A stretch of 64,000 bases of DNA from Turnera subulata (lineage: Eukaryota > Streptophyta > Magnoliopsida > Malpighiales > Passifloraceae), in contig JAKUCV010005759.1 in NCBI GenBank assembly GCA_028386065.3, positions 54,587-118,586 on the forward strand, written 5' to 3'. The translations under genes and the position numbers were made by a program. The notes below the pieces were generated by a model. That model did no database searches and was not told where the DNA came from. It worked only from the letters and a program-made list of their open reading frames with translations. This document shows positions 12,030 to 22,922 of the stretch, one piece after another (within the stretch, counting starts at the first letter, position 1; each line of letters starts with the position of its first letter).

Positions 12030-13707
12030 GTTAGGTGGAAGGGCTCCATAGGATAGGAAGTTAACAATTTCCGCATACTACGGCATGAGCCTGTGAGTGA
12101 CACTGTGAATGGTCGCGATGAGGCTGTCATCTGGGAGGGTGTCATCAATGGGTATGTCCTCTCTTGGCATGTGCTCTAGGGGTAGTCTGGATAGGTGGTC
12201 AGCTACCACATTTTTTGTACCCTTCTTGTCCCGAATTTCCAAGTCGAACTCCTAGAGTTGGACGATCCACCTCAGAAGTCTCGGCTTGGTTTCCTTCTTT
12301 GTTAGCAAGTACTTCAGGGCTGAGTTGTCAGTGTGTATGATGACTTTGGAACCCAGCAGGTATGCTCGAAATTTTCCAATGGCAAAGACTACTGCCAAGA
12401 GTTCCTTTTCAGTTGTGACATAATTGATTTGTGCATCATCCAGAGTACGGCTGGCGTAGTAGATGGCATGAAGTTTGTTGTCCTTCCTTTGTCCAAACAC
12501 AGCCTCTACAGTATGGTCACTGGCATCACACATGATCTCAAAAGGCTGGGTCTAGTCTGGGGGCTGAATGATTGGGGCTGTGGTCAATGCGGTTTTGATC
12601 CTGTGGAAAGCATCTAAACAAGATTCATCAAATAAAAATTCGGCTTCCTTACTAAGGAGAATCGTCAAATGTTTTGCAATCTTTGAGAAGTCCTTAATAA
12701 AGCGCCTATAAAAACCTGCATGACCAAGAAAACCCCGAATTGCCTTAACAGAATTTGGAGGTAGAAGTTTTTCAATTATATCAATCTTGGCCTGGTCTAC
12801 CTCAATGCCTCATCCTGAGATTTTGTGTCCAAGAACAATTCCTTCAATCACCATGAAATTGCACTTTTCCCAATTGAGAACAAGGTTAACAGCCTCACAC
12901 CGTGCTAGTACTATTTCAAGGTTAGCCAAACAAATATCATAAGAAGTGCCATAGACAGAGGAATCATCCATGAATACCTCCATTATATGCTCGATCAGGT
13001 CATGAAATATGGCCATCATGCAACGCTGGAAAGTGGCAGGGGCATTGCACAGGCCGAATGGCATGCGCCTATATGCAAATGTTCCATAAGGGCATGTAAA
13101 TGTGGTTTTTTCCTGATCACTTGGGTGGATTGGAATCTGGAAGAATCCAAAATATCCATCCAAGTAGCAAAAATGTTTATGCTTGGAAAGTATTTCTAAC
13201 ATTTGGTCAATGAATGGCAAAGGGAAATGATCCTTTCTAGTAGCTTTATTGAGCTTCCTATAGTCTATGCACATTCTCCAACCCGTGACAGTCCTAGTTG
13301 GTATGAGTTCCTCTTTTTTTATTTTTTACCACTGTCATCCCCTCTTTCTTAGGAACTACATGCACTACACTAACCCAAGGACTATCTGAAATTGGATATA
13401 TTATTCCAGCATCTAGTAGTTTCAAGACTTCCTTTTTAACCACTTCTTTCATGTTCTCATTCAACCTTCTTTGTGGTTCTATTATGGGTTTAGCGTCTTC
13501 TTCTAAAAGAATTCGATGCATGCAGAGGTTAGGGCTGATACCTGTGAGATCATCAATGGTGTAGCCTATTGCCTTTTGGTGCTTATTGACCACAATGCGT
13601 ACTTTTTCTTCTTCCTCCTGTGTAAGGTTAGCTCCAATAATAATGGGAAATGAAGAAGCTTCAGGGTCTAAGTAGATGTATCTGAGGTTAGGTGGTAGAG
13701 GTTTCAT
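12030..13707 (-). pseudogene. Athila reverse transcriptase and RNase H, broken
   Basis: The segment 13707-13294 carries the RT N-terminus (ending SDSPWVSVVHVVPKKEG). A frame change follows, and 13274-12810 continues with MCIDYRKLNKATRKDHFPLP, MPFGLCNAPATFQR and the catalytic FMDD box in EVFMDDSSVYG. After further stops, RNase H occupies 12533-12252 (MCDASDHTVEAVFGQR, TEKELLAVVFAIGKFR, IIHTDNSALKYLL). Stops occur near 12810, 12560, 12250 and 12080. Domain order and motifs are those of Ty3/gypsy pol. The number of lesions makes function impossible without another source of enzyme. Confidence 0.85.
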
Positions 13708-13709
13708 TT

Positions 13710-14819
13710 CTACCCTTGGTACCTCTTTCGCAAGTTCTGGTTCAGCGGTACTGTAATAGGCTCTGAAACAACATTAGTAACAGGCTCAGAGGTAGCATCA
13801 ATCTGTGGTTCTGCAGCATGGGCCTGTGCGTCAATTTCTGGCTCTGTTTCTTCTGCCAGAAATTTTGCTACCTCCTTCAGGGCCGTTTCATCTCCATCAA
13901 TGAGTCCATTGACTAGGCAACCCAACAGCTCATCCTCATGTGTCTCCATGAGTTGGGATGCCTTGACTAGTACATCAACTGGGTCTGGTACAGCATCAAC
14001 CATGTAACACTGTCCTGTTCCAAACTCATTCCTCTGCGCCTTCTAGACATTGAACTCTACTGTCTCCTCTCTAAGTCGCAATGTCAATTTTCCATTAGCG
14101 CAGTCGATCATGGCTCCTGCTGTGACTAAGAACGGATGCCCCAAAATGATGGGTGTCTTCTCATCCTCTGTCACGTTCATCACTACAAAGTCTACAGGGA
14201 TGAAGAAATTGCCAACCTTGACTGGAACATCCTTCAACACCCCCACAGGATATACAAGTGAACAATCAGCAAGTTGAATGGTCATCCTCATGGGCTTGAT
14301 GTCTCCAAAGCTCATATTTTGGGAGATGGAGAGTGGTAACAAGCTGACACTAGCCCTTAGATTGCACATGGCTCCTTCAATCTTCTTGTCCCCGATGTTG
14401 CAAGGAATTGTGAAGCTTCTAGGGTCTGAACATTTCCTGGGTGGATGGTGTTGAATGAGAGCGCTCCCCTGGGCTGTCATGGCTACAGTCTCAATGTCAT
14501 CAATAGTTCTTTTCTTTGTCAGAATATCCTTAAGGAATTTAGCATATGAAGGCATCTGTGTAACCACATCACTGAAGGATACATTGACATATAGCTTACT
14601 CAGCATCTCTTTGAACTTACAGAATTGCTTCTCCAGCTTGGATTTGTGGTATACTTCTGGGTATGGGAGAGGAGGTTGATAAGGTAGAACAGTCTGAGGC
14701 TGCTTCTCAGTTCTTCTTGTGCTAACAGGCTCAGACACTGGCTTAGTCTGTGGTTGCACTGTCTGTCCAGAACTGGATGTCGATGCTCGTTGCTCCACAA
14801 CCTGAGGTGGTTTGGGCAC
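13710..14819 (-). pseudogene. Athila aspartic protease region with altered active site
   Basis: The 14819-14043 frame (258 aa) holds the linker typical of Athila polyproteins (LPYPEVYHKSKLEKQFCKF) and the retropepsin-like domain, ending PIILGHPFLVTAGAMIDCANG. Where the family has a C-D-L-G-A-S-V active site, this copy reads CNLRASVSLLPLS: the catalytic Asp is Asn and the following Gly is Arg. A short following segment (14003-13710) is an acidic connector before RT, in a different frame. Active-site loss and frame breaks make this a pseudogene. Confidence 0.78.
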
Positions 14820-14829
14820 TGTGTCTCTG

Positions 14830-16048
14830 AGCTCCTTCCCACTACGAAGTGCACAGCCTTGACATGCTCGTTCCTTGGATTTTCTATTGGTCTTCCTAGA
14901 AGAGCTCCGTGTTGACTAGGTGACATGGTAGCTTGTTGGGCAATTTGATTTTCGAGGATTCTGTTATGGGATTTGAGTTGGCTGATCTCCTCGCTTATTT
15001 TATTCTGTTTCTCTAGGATGGATTGCAGTATGGTCATCATGTTGGTGTTGCTGCCTTGTTGTCCTCCCTGATTCTGCCTTTGGTACTGTGGCTGCCCTCC
15101 CTGATTCTGTCTCTGGTACTGGTGATGTTGTGGAATCCTTTCCTCGGTTGGTCCCTTCCAAAGAGAAGTTTGGGTGGTTCCTCCAAGATGGATTGTAAGT
15201 GTTGCCATACGGGCCCTGCTTCTGGTGGATGTAGTGAGCTTGTTCAGAATCACATTCGGCAAAGATGGGCAACTGGATGTACCGTGAGGTCCTCCACAGC
15301 CTTCACAGTCTGGGGCTGTGGCTGAGGCTGTCTCGACTTGAGTAGCCCCTAGTTGCTTTCTGAGGGCTTCTATCTCTGCCTGTTTCTTAGTCACTCTATC
15401 TACTCCAATTACACTAGAGGATTTGACTCCTCTGACTGAGGTTTTCCTCTTGGACAGTGCTTCAAGAATGGCGACTCCGTCATTATAATCCTTGTCCAAG
15501 AATGCACCATTTGCCATCTTGTCCAAGGTGTTCTGGTCTTCATCACACAGGCCGCAATAGAACTGTTCAAGCTGCACGGCCTCATCAATCCGGTGATTTG
15601 GGCATCTTCTTAGTAGTCCCTTGAAGCATTCCCAGGCATCTCGAATCGACTCATCATAGTGCTGGGAAAAACCTATAAGTTGCTGCCTCAAACTTGCAGC
15701 CTTGCTTGAGGGATGGTATTCCTTCAAGAAAGCTCTGACTAGGCTGTCTTAGTCAGTGAAATGGCCTGCTTCATGGTTGTTGAGCCATTCAAAAGCTGCA
15801 TCTCTGAGTGAGAATGGGAATACTCTCATGTATAGCTGCTGCTTGGTCATCCCTACTATGTTCCCTGTACTACACACTCGCAGGAAGTTTTGCAAGTGCG
15901 AGTTTGGATCTTCAGAGGGGGTGCCTCCAAAGGTGAGCCTCTCCAGCATGCTCAGCAAGTTGGTTCTGATCTCATATGGACCATCTACGTCAGGAATGGC
16001 TATACTGTTGTGGATGATGGTGGTTGGTGGTTGTAGGAGCTGGGACAT
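14830..16048 (-). pseudogene. Athila gag (capsid / zinc knuckle), broken
   Basis: Minus-strand frames 16048-15749 and 15727 onward together form a retrotransposon gag domain: ERLTFGGTPSEDPNSHLQNF, FPFSLRDAAFEWL, then FLKEYHPSSKAASLRQQL, ESIRDAWECFKGLLRRCPNH and EQFYCGLCDEDQNTLDKMA. A CX2CX3HX4C knuckle of Athila type follows (CEGCGGPHGTSSC, about 15265-15310). After that come Gln-rich repeats (QYQRQNQGGQ twice). A stop near 15748 splits the capsid domain and a frame change near 14845 separates gag from protease. Confidence 0.85.
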
Positions 16049-16308
16049 GGGGATGTAGGGTCAAACAGACTGAGCCTGTTCAATGCCCTAGTGCGCTCCT
16101 TCATTGGGTCAGTCCGCCATATTTTGTTGCTTTTGTTTGCGAATCTGGCGGGTTGTGTTTTCGATCTCCTGGTGGAAGATTAGAGCTGGTTGCTTGCTCC
16201 TGGTTTGGGGCATGCACCACCTGAAAACTTCAAACTGGGAAAAAGAAATGGGGTAAGTAATATAAAGCCTAATAAATCAAATAAATAGCAAAAGAATCAA
16301 GCGCCAGT

Positions 16309-16325
16309 CCCCGGCAACGGCGCCA
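16309..16325 (-). other. Primer binding site complementary to tRNA-Asp
   Basis: The minus strand reads TGGCGCCGTTGCCGGGG, the sequence complementary to the 3' end of plant tRNA-Asp and characteristic of Athila elements. It is separated from the 5' LTR by 12 bases (16326-16337). It fixes the direction of the element and confirms which LTR is 5'. Confidence 0.9.
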
Positions 16326-16337
16326 AAAGCTTGATTG

Positions 16338-18345
16338 TGACTGGAGTGAGTCCTGCAAGTGCACAGGGTAGTTGTAGCACTTCTATCAACGTCGTATCCA
16401 CAGGGACTGGGTTGAGCCTGTTACTCTTTAATTAGACAAATTTGGCTTGAAACAATTAAACAAAAGTTAAAATTGGGTGAATGCTAATCGAAACTTAAAA
16501 TAAAAAGTAAGAGCAGTGTTCAAATAAGAAAAGATCAAATTTTGTAGAGTCTTAGGCATCCGAGATTCACATGTCTTGCTCTTATGCTCTAAATTGCTCA
16601 ACAGCATCATAACAAGCTGAGCCTGTTTGACGCCCTGTGTTTAATGAGATGTCTTGAAGGGGCTCCCAACCTAAGGTACTACCAACGGCTTTCGATCTTA
16701 TTGATAGTTCCTCAAGTTTCCGTCTACCCCTTGTCACTAGAATAGACGTCCACTTGAAGGTGAAGTTTAGTGTTTGTGCTGGTTACCCATAGTCTCTCCC
16801 TATCTTCTTTCGAACGGCTAGGGAGTGAAGGCTGACCATTGTTGGTCTAGCTCGCTTGGCTTCTCCTTTCGGCCCTTCACCAAGCTGCTACTAGATTAAA
16901 AATAGGCTACTCAATAATCAATCAAGGATCAGATTAAAAGTGGTGTCATTCTTTTTTACTGTGTCGCAACAGGCTGAGCCTGTCGAGAACACAAAGTCAA
17001 TTACACAGATCAGTTCTTGCAGGCGCTCTCAACCTATACTGAACCCACTTGTTTTCACTCACAGGTTCCTCCCAAGACTCTCACTCATTCTAATGCTTTC
17101 ACATCGGTCAAACCAAGGGGATTAAGAATTAGTGTTGAGGCTAATTCCTCAATTAGTTCCTAATTAAAATTAAGTGCTAAAGGTTGGTTGTTGTTGTTCC
17201 AGTAACTATGGTTTCTCCTTTCGGTCCTTCACCTAGCTACCTATAATCATGTGTGGGTTTGATCAAGACTCAAACATGGAGCAAGTTTGTAACAACCAAA
17301 CAAGAAAATCGGGCTAAGAACATAAGAAGAGCAATTTATTGCACTAAGAACAGAAACATGCTTCACCCCTTCAACCTAAGAAGGATTGTTTAATTCATGC
17401 TCAGAATTACAGAAACAAAGGGGGTAAAGGATAGCATGATGTTTGGAACAATCTGGAGGTTAGGGATAACACGAATTCTTCCCAAAAAAAGGGTGCAGAA
17501 TCGTGTTTCCCCTTGAACCCTTTGTTCCAGAACTTCTGCAAGTTTTATGGGTGTTTGATCGAGGGTGAATTCGATGCCAGTTCTTCCTTCCTTCTTCTTA
17601 CTTATAGGCGTGGATCCTCTTCTTCTCTCTTCTCCCACTTGCTGGAAGGTATGGAAGTTGGGCAAGTTGAGTTTCAGTTGCCCATCTTGCTCCTCGAGAT
17701 AAGGTACCATGGGAGGCGTGCCGATAGGGTGAGTTCATCAGAAACTGCAAATTTTAGAAGACTTTTAGGGGAGGATAATAGTTCTTTGATTGCTATATTC
17801 TTTGGGCGTAATGATTATCCCCTCTTTCCCATGCCTAAAGTCTTCTGAAACGTTCAGATTATGATTGCAGAGTTGAAAGTTTTGCAAGTGGTGAAGCTCT
17901 GCAAGTGGCTGAGTTTTAAATTCTTTTTTCGCTGTGCTGGGCTTGTGCCTGAGGCTGTGTGAAGTCTCTTTCCATTCCTCTTTGCATTTGAATTTAGCTC
18001 CTCTTGCGATTGATGTGGTAGCATGATGGCTTTGTGGATCAAGGCAAAGGTGGTGAAATCTAGTGGAAATCTTGTGATTGGAGGGGGATTCGTGGTTTTC
18101 TACCGATTTTGTAATGAACAACAGGCCCGAAACAGGCTCATGCTGTGCCAGAGGCTGTTTCTTCGAATCCTCCAATAAAATCTCTAAAATCCTTCAAAAT
18201 GCACCTGGAATCACTAATCATGCAGTAAGGGATGGAATTTAAGGGAATATGATGAAATAATGCAAAGCAAGGCATATAGTCATGATGAATTTGTACAAAT
18301 ATATCTAAAATCATGCCTAAAATCATGCATATTTCATGTGCATCA
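16338..18345 (-). repeat. 5' LTR of the Athila element
   Basis: About 2,008 bp, beginning TGATGCACATG on the minus strand at 18345 and ending ...CCAGTCA at 16338. It is homologous over its length to 4163-6213, with scattered substitutions and a deletion of some tens of bases near 17925-17935 relative to the other copy. It contains two ACAGGCT/ACAAGCT-type palindromes (16612-16626, 16969-16983) and should hold the element's promoter; I could not pick out a convincing TATA box. Confidence 0.93.
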
Positions 18346-18350
18346 TCTTG

Positions 18351-18883
18351 CATATTTGTCTCGGAGATATAATGAAGCCATAGTTACTAACAAGGTTACT
18401 TTCTAAATATTGACAGAATATCTGCCTTGTATGATACCTTTTGTAATAATGTACCATACAAGAATATAAATATTTTTATTTGATAGGAGAGAGAATTAAT
18501 TTAGAGGAAAAAAGAAAATATAAGAGGAATTTTGTTGGAGAGAAAAGAGGAGAAGTGAGAGAGAATTTATTTTATATGCTTAAAGGATTTTTCAAGATGC
18601 TCTAGAAACAAAAATTCGCTTTTTATAGACATAAAAAAATCCTTGAAAAATGACACATTTCCTTTCAAAAGTTGCAATTTTTATTTTAAATTCTAACACA
18701 CAGGTACAAGTTATAAGTGTAACTCTTCCAAATTCAGACATCCTTTCTAAATTACCAAAGGGTACAAAGGTACAAAATAAAACTTATCCTCAGTCGTGGA
18801 AAATTTCTTCCATGCAACCCAATTACACAAGAATTTAAGGAGGTAGCTCAAGTTGTTGGAATACTAGATATAAGAAGTTCCCA
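18351..18883. other. AT-rich intergenic sequence between Athila and the MULE
   Basis: No gene, RNA or clear repeat structure is visible. It follows the TCTTG duplication of the Athila element and leads into the AATTCTTTA duplication of the MULE, so it represents older flanking DNA. Confidence 0.5.
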
Positions 18884-18892
18884 AATTCTTTA

Positions 18893-19440
18893 GGCATAAT
18901 GCCTAAAATAGGACCTCAGTTAACCCGAAAATTGCAGTTTGGGTATCAAGTTACAAAAAGTTCAATTTTCCCTCCAAACTACCACATTTATTTCGATTTG
19001 GGTACTCATTTATCCAAATCCATTTCCATTTCCATTTTCCCAAAGTCAAAATTGGGCCACTGTTCACTCAATTTGGCGTGTGTCTTCATTCGACGTGGAG
19101 GTGCCACGTGGCCACCTTCGCCAGGGTTGCGCGCTTGGGGGATGTGGCCCAGTACCTGACTGACACGTGGATGGTGGGACCCCTACCCAGCCTGTCCTGG
19201 TGAACAGTGCCGCGGCCTGCAACCCGCTCGCTTCCTGGACGACCCGCACCCGTTTCCCGGTCTCGGTCCCGCCAAAACCCCACTTCCAAACCCTTTTTCT
19301 TCCCGCTTCTCTCTCCTGGCCTGATTTTCGAACCCCCACTGTCGGTGGAATTAATTTCTTTTTATCTTTTTTCCTTTTACAATTTTTCCCCTTACCCGCT
19401 CCAAGTAAAATAAGTGAGTTCACCAACGACTATCGGTGGA
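18893..19440 (+). repeat. Left terminal inverted repeat of the MULE
   Basis: Pairs with 31570-32117 in reverse complement, with scattered mismatches and small indels. The outer half is AT-rich; the inner half is GC-rich and carries a CACGTG core at 19105-19110 within GTGCCACGTGGCC. The homology fades just past TTCACCAACG. MULE TIRs usually act as promoters for the inward-facing genes. Confidence 0.92.
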
Positions 19441-19505
19441 CTGTATTTTGGGCTTGGTAATTTCAAATTTAGATCTGAAACAGTACGTTGCGTGTTTAGA
19501 AGAGT

Positions 19506-19937
19506 TTGTCAGGGTCATCCAATTTCCAACATGAGTGGGAGTTATGTCTCTATGATTGTGGCGATCTGACACCGTTGCATATTTCAACAACTCCTGATAA
19601 TCCAGAAAGGGGATTCTATGGGTGTGGGAGGTTCGATAACACACTGGGGAGGAAGTGTAACTTCTTCATTTGGTTTGATCCACCCTTGACCAGACGTGCA
19701 AGACATGTGATTCTGAGGTTGAAGGAAGAGAATACGAGCCTGCGTTCTGAACTTCAGCAATCGTTTATGCTGCAAACAATGCTGTCGGAGGAGAGTGAAA
19801 AGTTGAAGGTACAAGTGGAAATGCTCGAGACAGAGGGAAGGAATATGAGGAAGTCGGTGGTTAGACGAGATAGGGGCCGTTATATTGTGCTTTTTTTCCT
19901 AGTTATTGCTTGTTCGTTGTATTTTTCCCTGTTGTAG
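19506..19937 (+). CDS. GRF-type zinc finger, coiled-coil, C-terminal membrane-anchor protein (ATG lost or non-ATG start)
   Basis: A 143-codon open frame just inside the left TIR. Residues 14-55 read CLYDCGDLTP, then NPERGFYGCGRF and CNFFIWFDPP, the signature of GRF zinc fingers (Cys pairs, G-C-G, C-x-F-F-x-W), which in other proteins bind nucleic acid. Residues 68-115 are a heptad-rich coiled coil (LRLKEENTSLRSELQQSFML). The last 20 residues are hydrophobic (IVLFFLVIACSLYFSLL), suggesting a tail anchor. The frame begins with TTG; an in-frame TAG lies three codons upstream, and the first in-frame ATG falls after the zinc finger. The ATG was probably mutated (MSGSS-like start), or the first exon is elsewhere. 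Its position mirrors mudrB of MuDR. Function unknown. Confidence 0.6.
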   Translation: MSGSSNFQHEWELCLYDCGDLTPLHISTTPDNPERGFYGCGRFDNTLGRKCNFFIWFDPPLTRRARHVILRLKEENTSLRSELQQSFMLQTMLSEESEKLKVQVEMLETEGRNMRKSVVRRDRGRYIVLFFLVIACSLYFSLL

Positions 19938-20590
19938 ATTATGTCAATGGTTGCGTGGAAGATGTATGCGTTGAATGTTGGTCGCCGTAGAGTTTGCAGG
20001 CATATGAGTCGTTTAATTTTGTTCCGATGGATGACATGGTAGTTGAAATGTTTATATTTATATGCTTTTAGCTTCTATTGGTTTTGAGCCAACTGTTTGA
20101 GAAAATGGGAACTTGTAGTACAGTGACCATGCATTGTGAATGAAATGTCCCTGGTGAATGTTGCATTCGCGATACCGATGCAACACATTCGATTTACCGA
20201 TGTTTTTTTGAAAGAGGTTGGACGATGGTGTGGACAATTTTTTGCACACCCTGTCCTTGAGGAAATGCGACGGAATAGAGTTACATCGATTAATACGAGA
20301 GCAAACACATAGCTGTTTAACACGTGGATCAAACAAAGCATTGTGGAAAAGCAGGGGAAAGAATTTGAATTTGAAATTGAAGGAAGATATTGTAAAAGGG
20401 TGGGTGGGAGGGAGGGGGGGGCAATTTGAAAAACTTATGGCTGTAAAACACATTCATACTATTGAGCTAAAGGGATGCCCTCTTATTTTGCACCTCATAG
20501 CTCTTCTGTGGCTAAGGCTATGGTCTTCTCTAGCTGTCTCTGGTGTTGTGGTGAAACATCATTTGAAGCGTGTATGGAGTAGGGAAGTAT
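19938..20590. other. MULE interior without a recognised gene
   Basis: Both strands have medium-length open frames (for example 20218-20592 plus, 20453-20058 minus), but neither shows a domain or start context I trust. A G-run lies at 20408-20421. It may be the 3' region of the GRF ORF and the promoter of the following DUF4283-like pseudogene. Confidence 0.35.
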
Positions 20591-20591
20591 A

Positions 20592-21408
20592 ATTCAACGT
20601 AATTGGGAAAGGGGGAAACCTATTCCTAATTGGATTTGAATTAGAGGAGAAGAAAAAACTATTTCTGCAGGGTTTACCGTGGCTGGTCTCCAACAAGCAT
20701 TTAGTAGTTAAAGACTGGCCATCGGAGCTGGCCATTTCGGAAATCCCCATGAACATGTCTTCATTCTGGGTGAGGGTTCATGACTTGCCTCCAGATATGA
20801 CCCAGCCTCATCGGGTTACTGATGTAGAGAAATGTTTCAATGGGCTGATAAAAATTGAGAGCAGTATTAAGAATTTCCTGCTCTAGCGTGGGTTTTTTAG
20901 GGTGAAGGTTTAGTTGACCTAAACGGACCTTTAGTGGGTGGAACCATAGTGCGCAACCGGTTGGGCCTAGCAACTTGGCTTAGTTTTACCTACGAAAGGT
21001 TAGGGCTTTTTGCTACTACTGTGGGAAGCTGGATAAGATGGTGGAGCAGTGCGTGGCGAAACGAAGAAGGGATGAAGGGCTGAGGACCAGGTCCAGGTCC
21101 AGTTTTGGTCCTTGGCTATGGGCGCATGCACCCTCTTCTGAGGATGGTCCAGTACTACATCACTGGTGGCAGCAAACCTCCACGACGAGTGGGTGAAGTC
21201 GTTGGCATTGGTAGCTAAAGAGATCCCGACTACTACTCCACAGACTCATGCTGCCAAATCTGCTTCCCTAAAAAAGCTGGTAATGTCAACCAAGATGGTA
21301 TATCATCCAGACTTGGAGGACATGGAAAAGAAGAAACAGTTCAACAATTCAGGATTGGATTACCTTGATAACGTCCTCGATGACCACCCCTCCACTTCGA
21401 AACCATAG
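20592..21408 (+). pseudogene. DUF4283 / CCHC zinc-knuckle protein pseudogene
   Basis: The plus strand reads LFLIGFELEEKKKLFLQGLP, VSNKHLVVKDWPSELAISEI and FWVRVHDLPPDMTQPHRVTD (about 20610-20880), the layout of the DUF4283 domain common in plant LINE ORF1 and related proteins. After several stops, FTYERLGLFCYYCGKLDKMV and EQC (about 20980-21055) give a CCHC_4-type knuckle whose usual His is replaced by Lys. A further open stretch (21166-21408) may be its C-terminus. No reverse transcriptase follows. Stops at about 20885 and beyond make it a pseudogene. Confidence 0.6.
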
Positions 21409-22325
21409 AAGGAAGCAGAAGCAGGTGGAAGGTATGTTGGATGGTTTTGTCAGTTGTCTAGTGGGGTTGCAATTCTGTTGTCCTATTCTGTATCACTCTA
21501 TGGCGTGTAATATAATTGTCATTTCCGTATATCCTCATGAATTCTGTCCAGATACTTGTTACGCTCTTCTTATGTGTTTTAGTGTATGTGCTCACATTGC
21601 TTGTTCCGTTGGTTGTGATGATGCCATTGGTTTGTCTTAAGTCTGCAATGATATCACAACTTGCCATGTTTGCATGGCCAAAATGACATAGGTGAAGTAA
21701 GTAATGGCTCGGGCTTATAGATACGCAATTTAGGTAATTTAATTCGTCTGTAGATGAGGGCAGCTCATATTTTAGGTAGACGGTGAGTTTCAGGAATGTG
21801 GGTGTAATGTTGTCGTCGTCTGTTTGGATGCTGTATTGTTGTTGCCCGTCGTCTATTTGGATGCTGCAATGTTGTTGGCCATCGTCTGTTTGGATGCAGC
21901 AATGGCGCACCAATGACACACCGATACCGCACCAATAGTGCACAAATAGGCCTACCAAGGGTTCCGCTTCGCCGTTGGGTGATGTGACGACCTGGTTGAT
22001 TCAATGGTTATTTGCAGCTACAGTTGCAGTTGAATAGTAAACAGTTTGTGGGAATTGCATACTCCGGATTTGAAGTAATAAAACCATACATGTTCATTGA
22101 AAAGAGGAGAGGTTTAAACATGTGAAACGTTGCTGAGACATACCCCCATCAACATTCTACCGACCGAACATGGAAAAAACAAAAAGGCTACAACTACATC
22201 AGAGCAGGACTTATAACTAGGACCATGAAAAGATATCAGAGCATACAACAAGAGCAGGATCAAAAACAAGTAGGGGTGTAGAAAAATAGCGCAGCGAACA
22301 AAGCGGGGCATCTGTGGACCGCTCA

Positions 22326-22922
22326 ATCAAAAAGCAGGAGGGAACGGCTCATCAACCTCAATAACCTCCTCAAAATCCTCATCCCAATCCAAATCCCAAA
22401 CCACTGGTCGTACCTTGGTGAAGATGAACTCACCACCGAGTGAATGTGCATGATTCCAAGGTCCGAGACTGTCTGGTTCATCCAAGAGCATCCCCTACTT
22501 CTCACGCTTTGGCAAAATGCAGCCGATGTCTTTGTGGGACACTAAACCACAGGTATAACAAATTACATCAATGTCTTCATACCTAAACTGAATCCAAACA
22601 TCTCTCCCACGGTCATCCCAGTGCATGGTACCCGCAAAAAAGGTCGCCACAAATCCAGAGTGACATCCACACGTACAAAAGGTTGTTCACCGAACGAGGT
22701 CACGACGTATGGATCATAGCCGTGGAATTTAGTGAAAACCTCCACAATTTCCAATATGGTTGAATGCAGAAGGCGTTCTTCCAAAATGTAATGCAACTGC
22801 ACCCAATCACGGTACAGAATGTTAGATTCTGGTCTGGACCGCTGCAGCCTCCTCCTACTAGTTGTGTCCTGATGGCTTATAGTCGTCGTCGTTGTGGTTG
22901 ACATGATTTCCCACTCAGCCAT
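22326..22922 (-). pseudogene. Zinc-knuckle (CCHC_4-type) protein with one frameshift
   Basis: Starts MAEWEIMSTTTTTTISHQDT at 22922. The frame reads DWVQLHYILEERLLHSTILE, YDPYVVTSFGEQPFVRVDVT and LDLWRPFLR. A +1 shift near 22625 is then needed to reach HWDDRGRDVWIQFRYEDIDV and the knuckle CYTCGLVSHKDIGC (CX2CX4HX4C). It is clearly homologous to the ORF at 25165-25680. Family members are usually part of DUF4283 proteins, but the N-terminal domain is missing here. Role in the element unknown. Confidence 0.55.

Larger units (their letters stand above)
4163..18345 (-). mobile_element. Complete-length Athila-group Ty3/gypsy LTR retrotransposon (14.18 kb)
   Basis: Two ~2 kb direct repeats, TG...CA on the outside, are flanked by identical TCTTG at 4158-4162 and 18346-18350 (5-bp target duplication). 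Read on the minus strand the order is 5' LTR, tRNA-Asp primer site, gag, protease, reverse transcriptase, RNase H, integrase, ~0.8 kb spacer, a separate ORF in the env position, a 3' noncoding region and the 3' LTR. The primer site, gag zinc knuckle type and extra downstream ORF are Athila-lineage traits. Stops and frameshifts in gag, protease and RT mean this copy is not autonomous. The LTRs differ by many substitutions and some indels, so the insertion is not recent. Confidence 0.93.

Noticed and set aside
19064..19460. Open frames inside the MULE TIRs on both strands
   Set aside because: Each appears in both TIRs as GC-rich noncoding sequence; no domain, and TIRs are usually regulatory.
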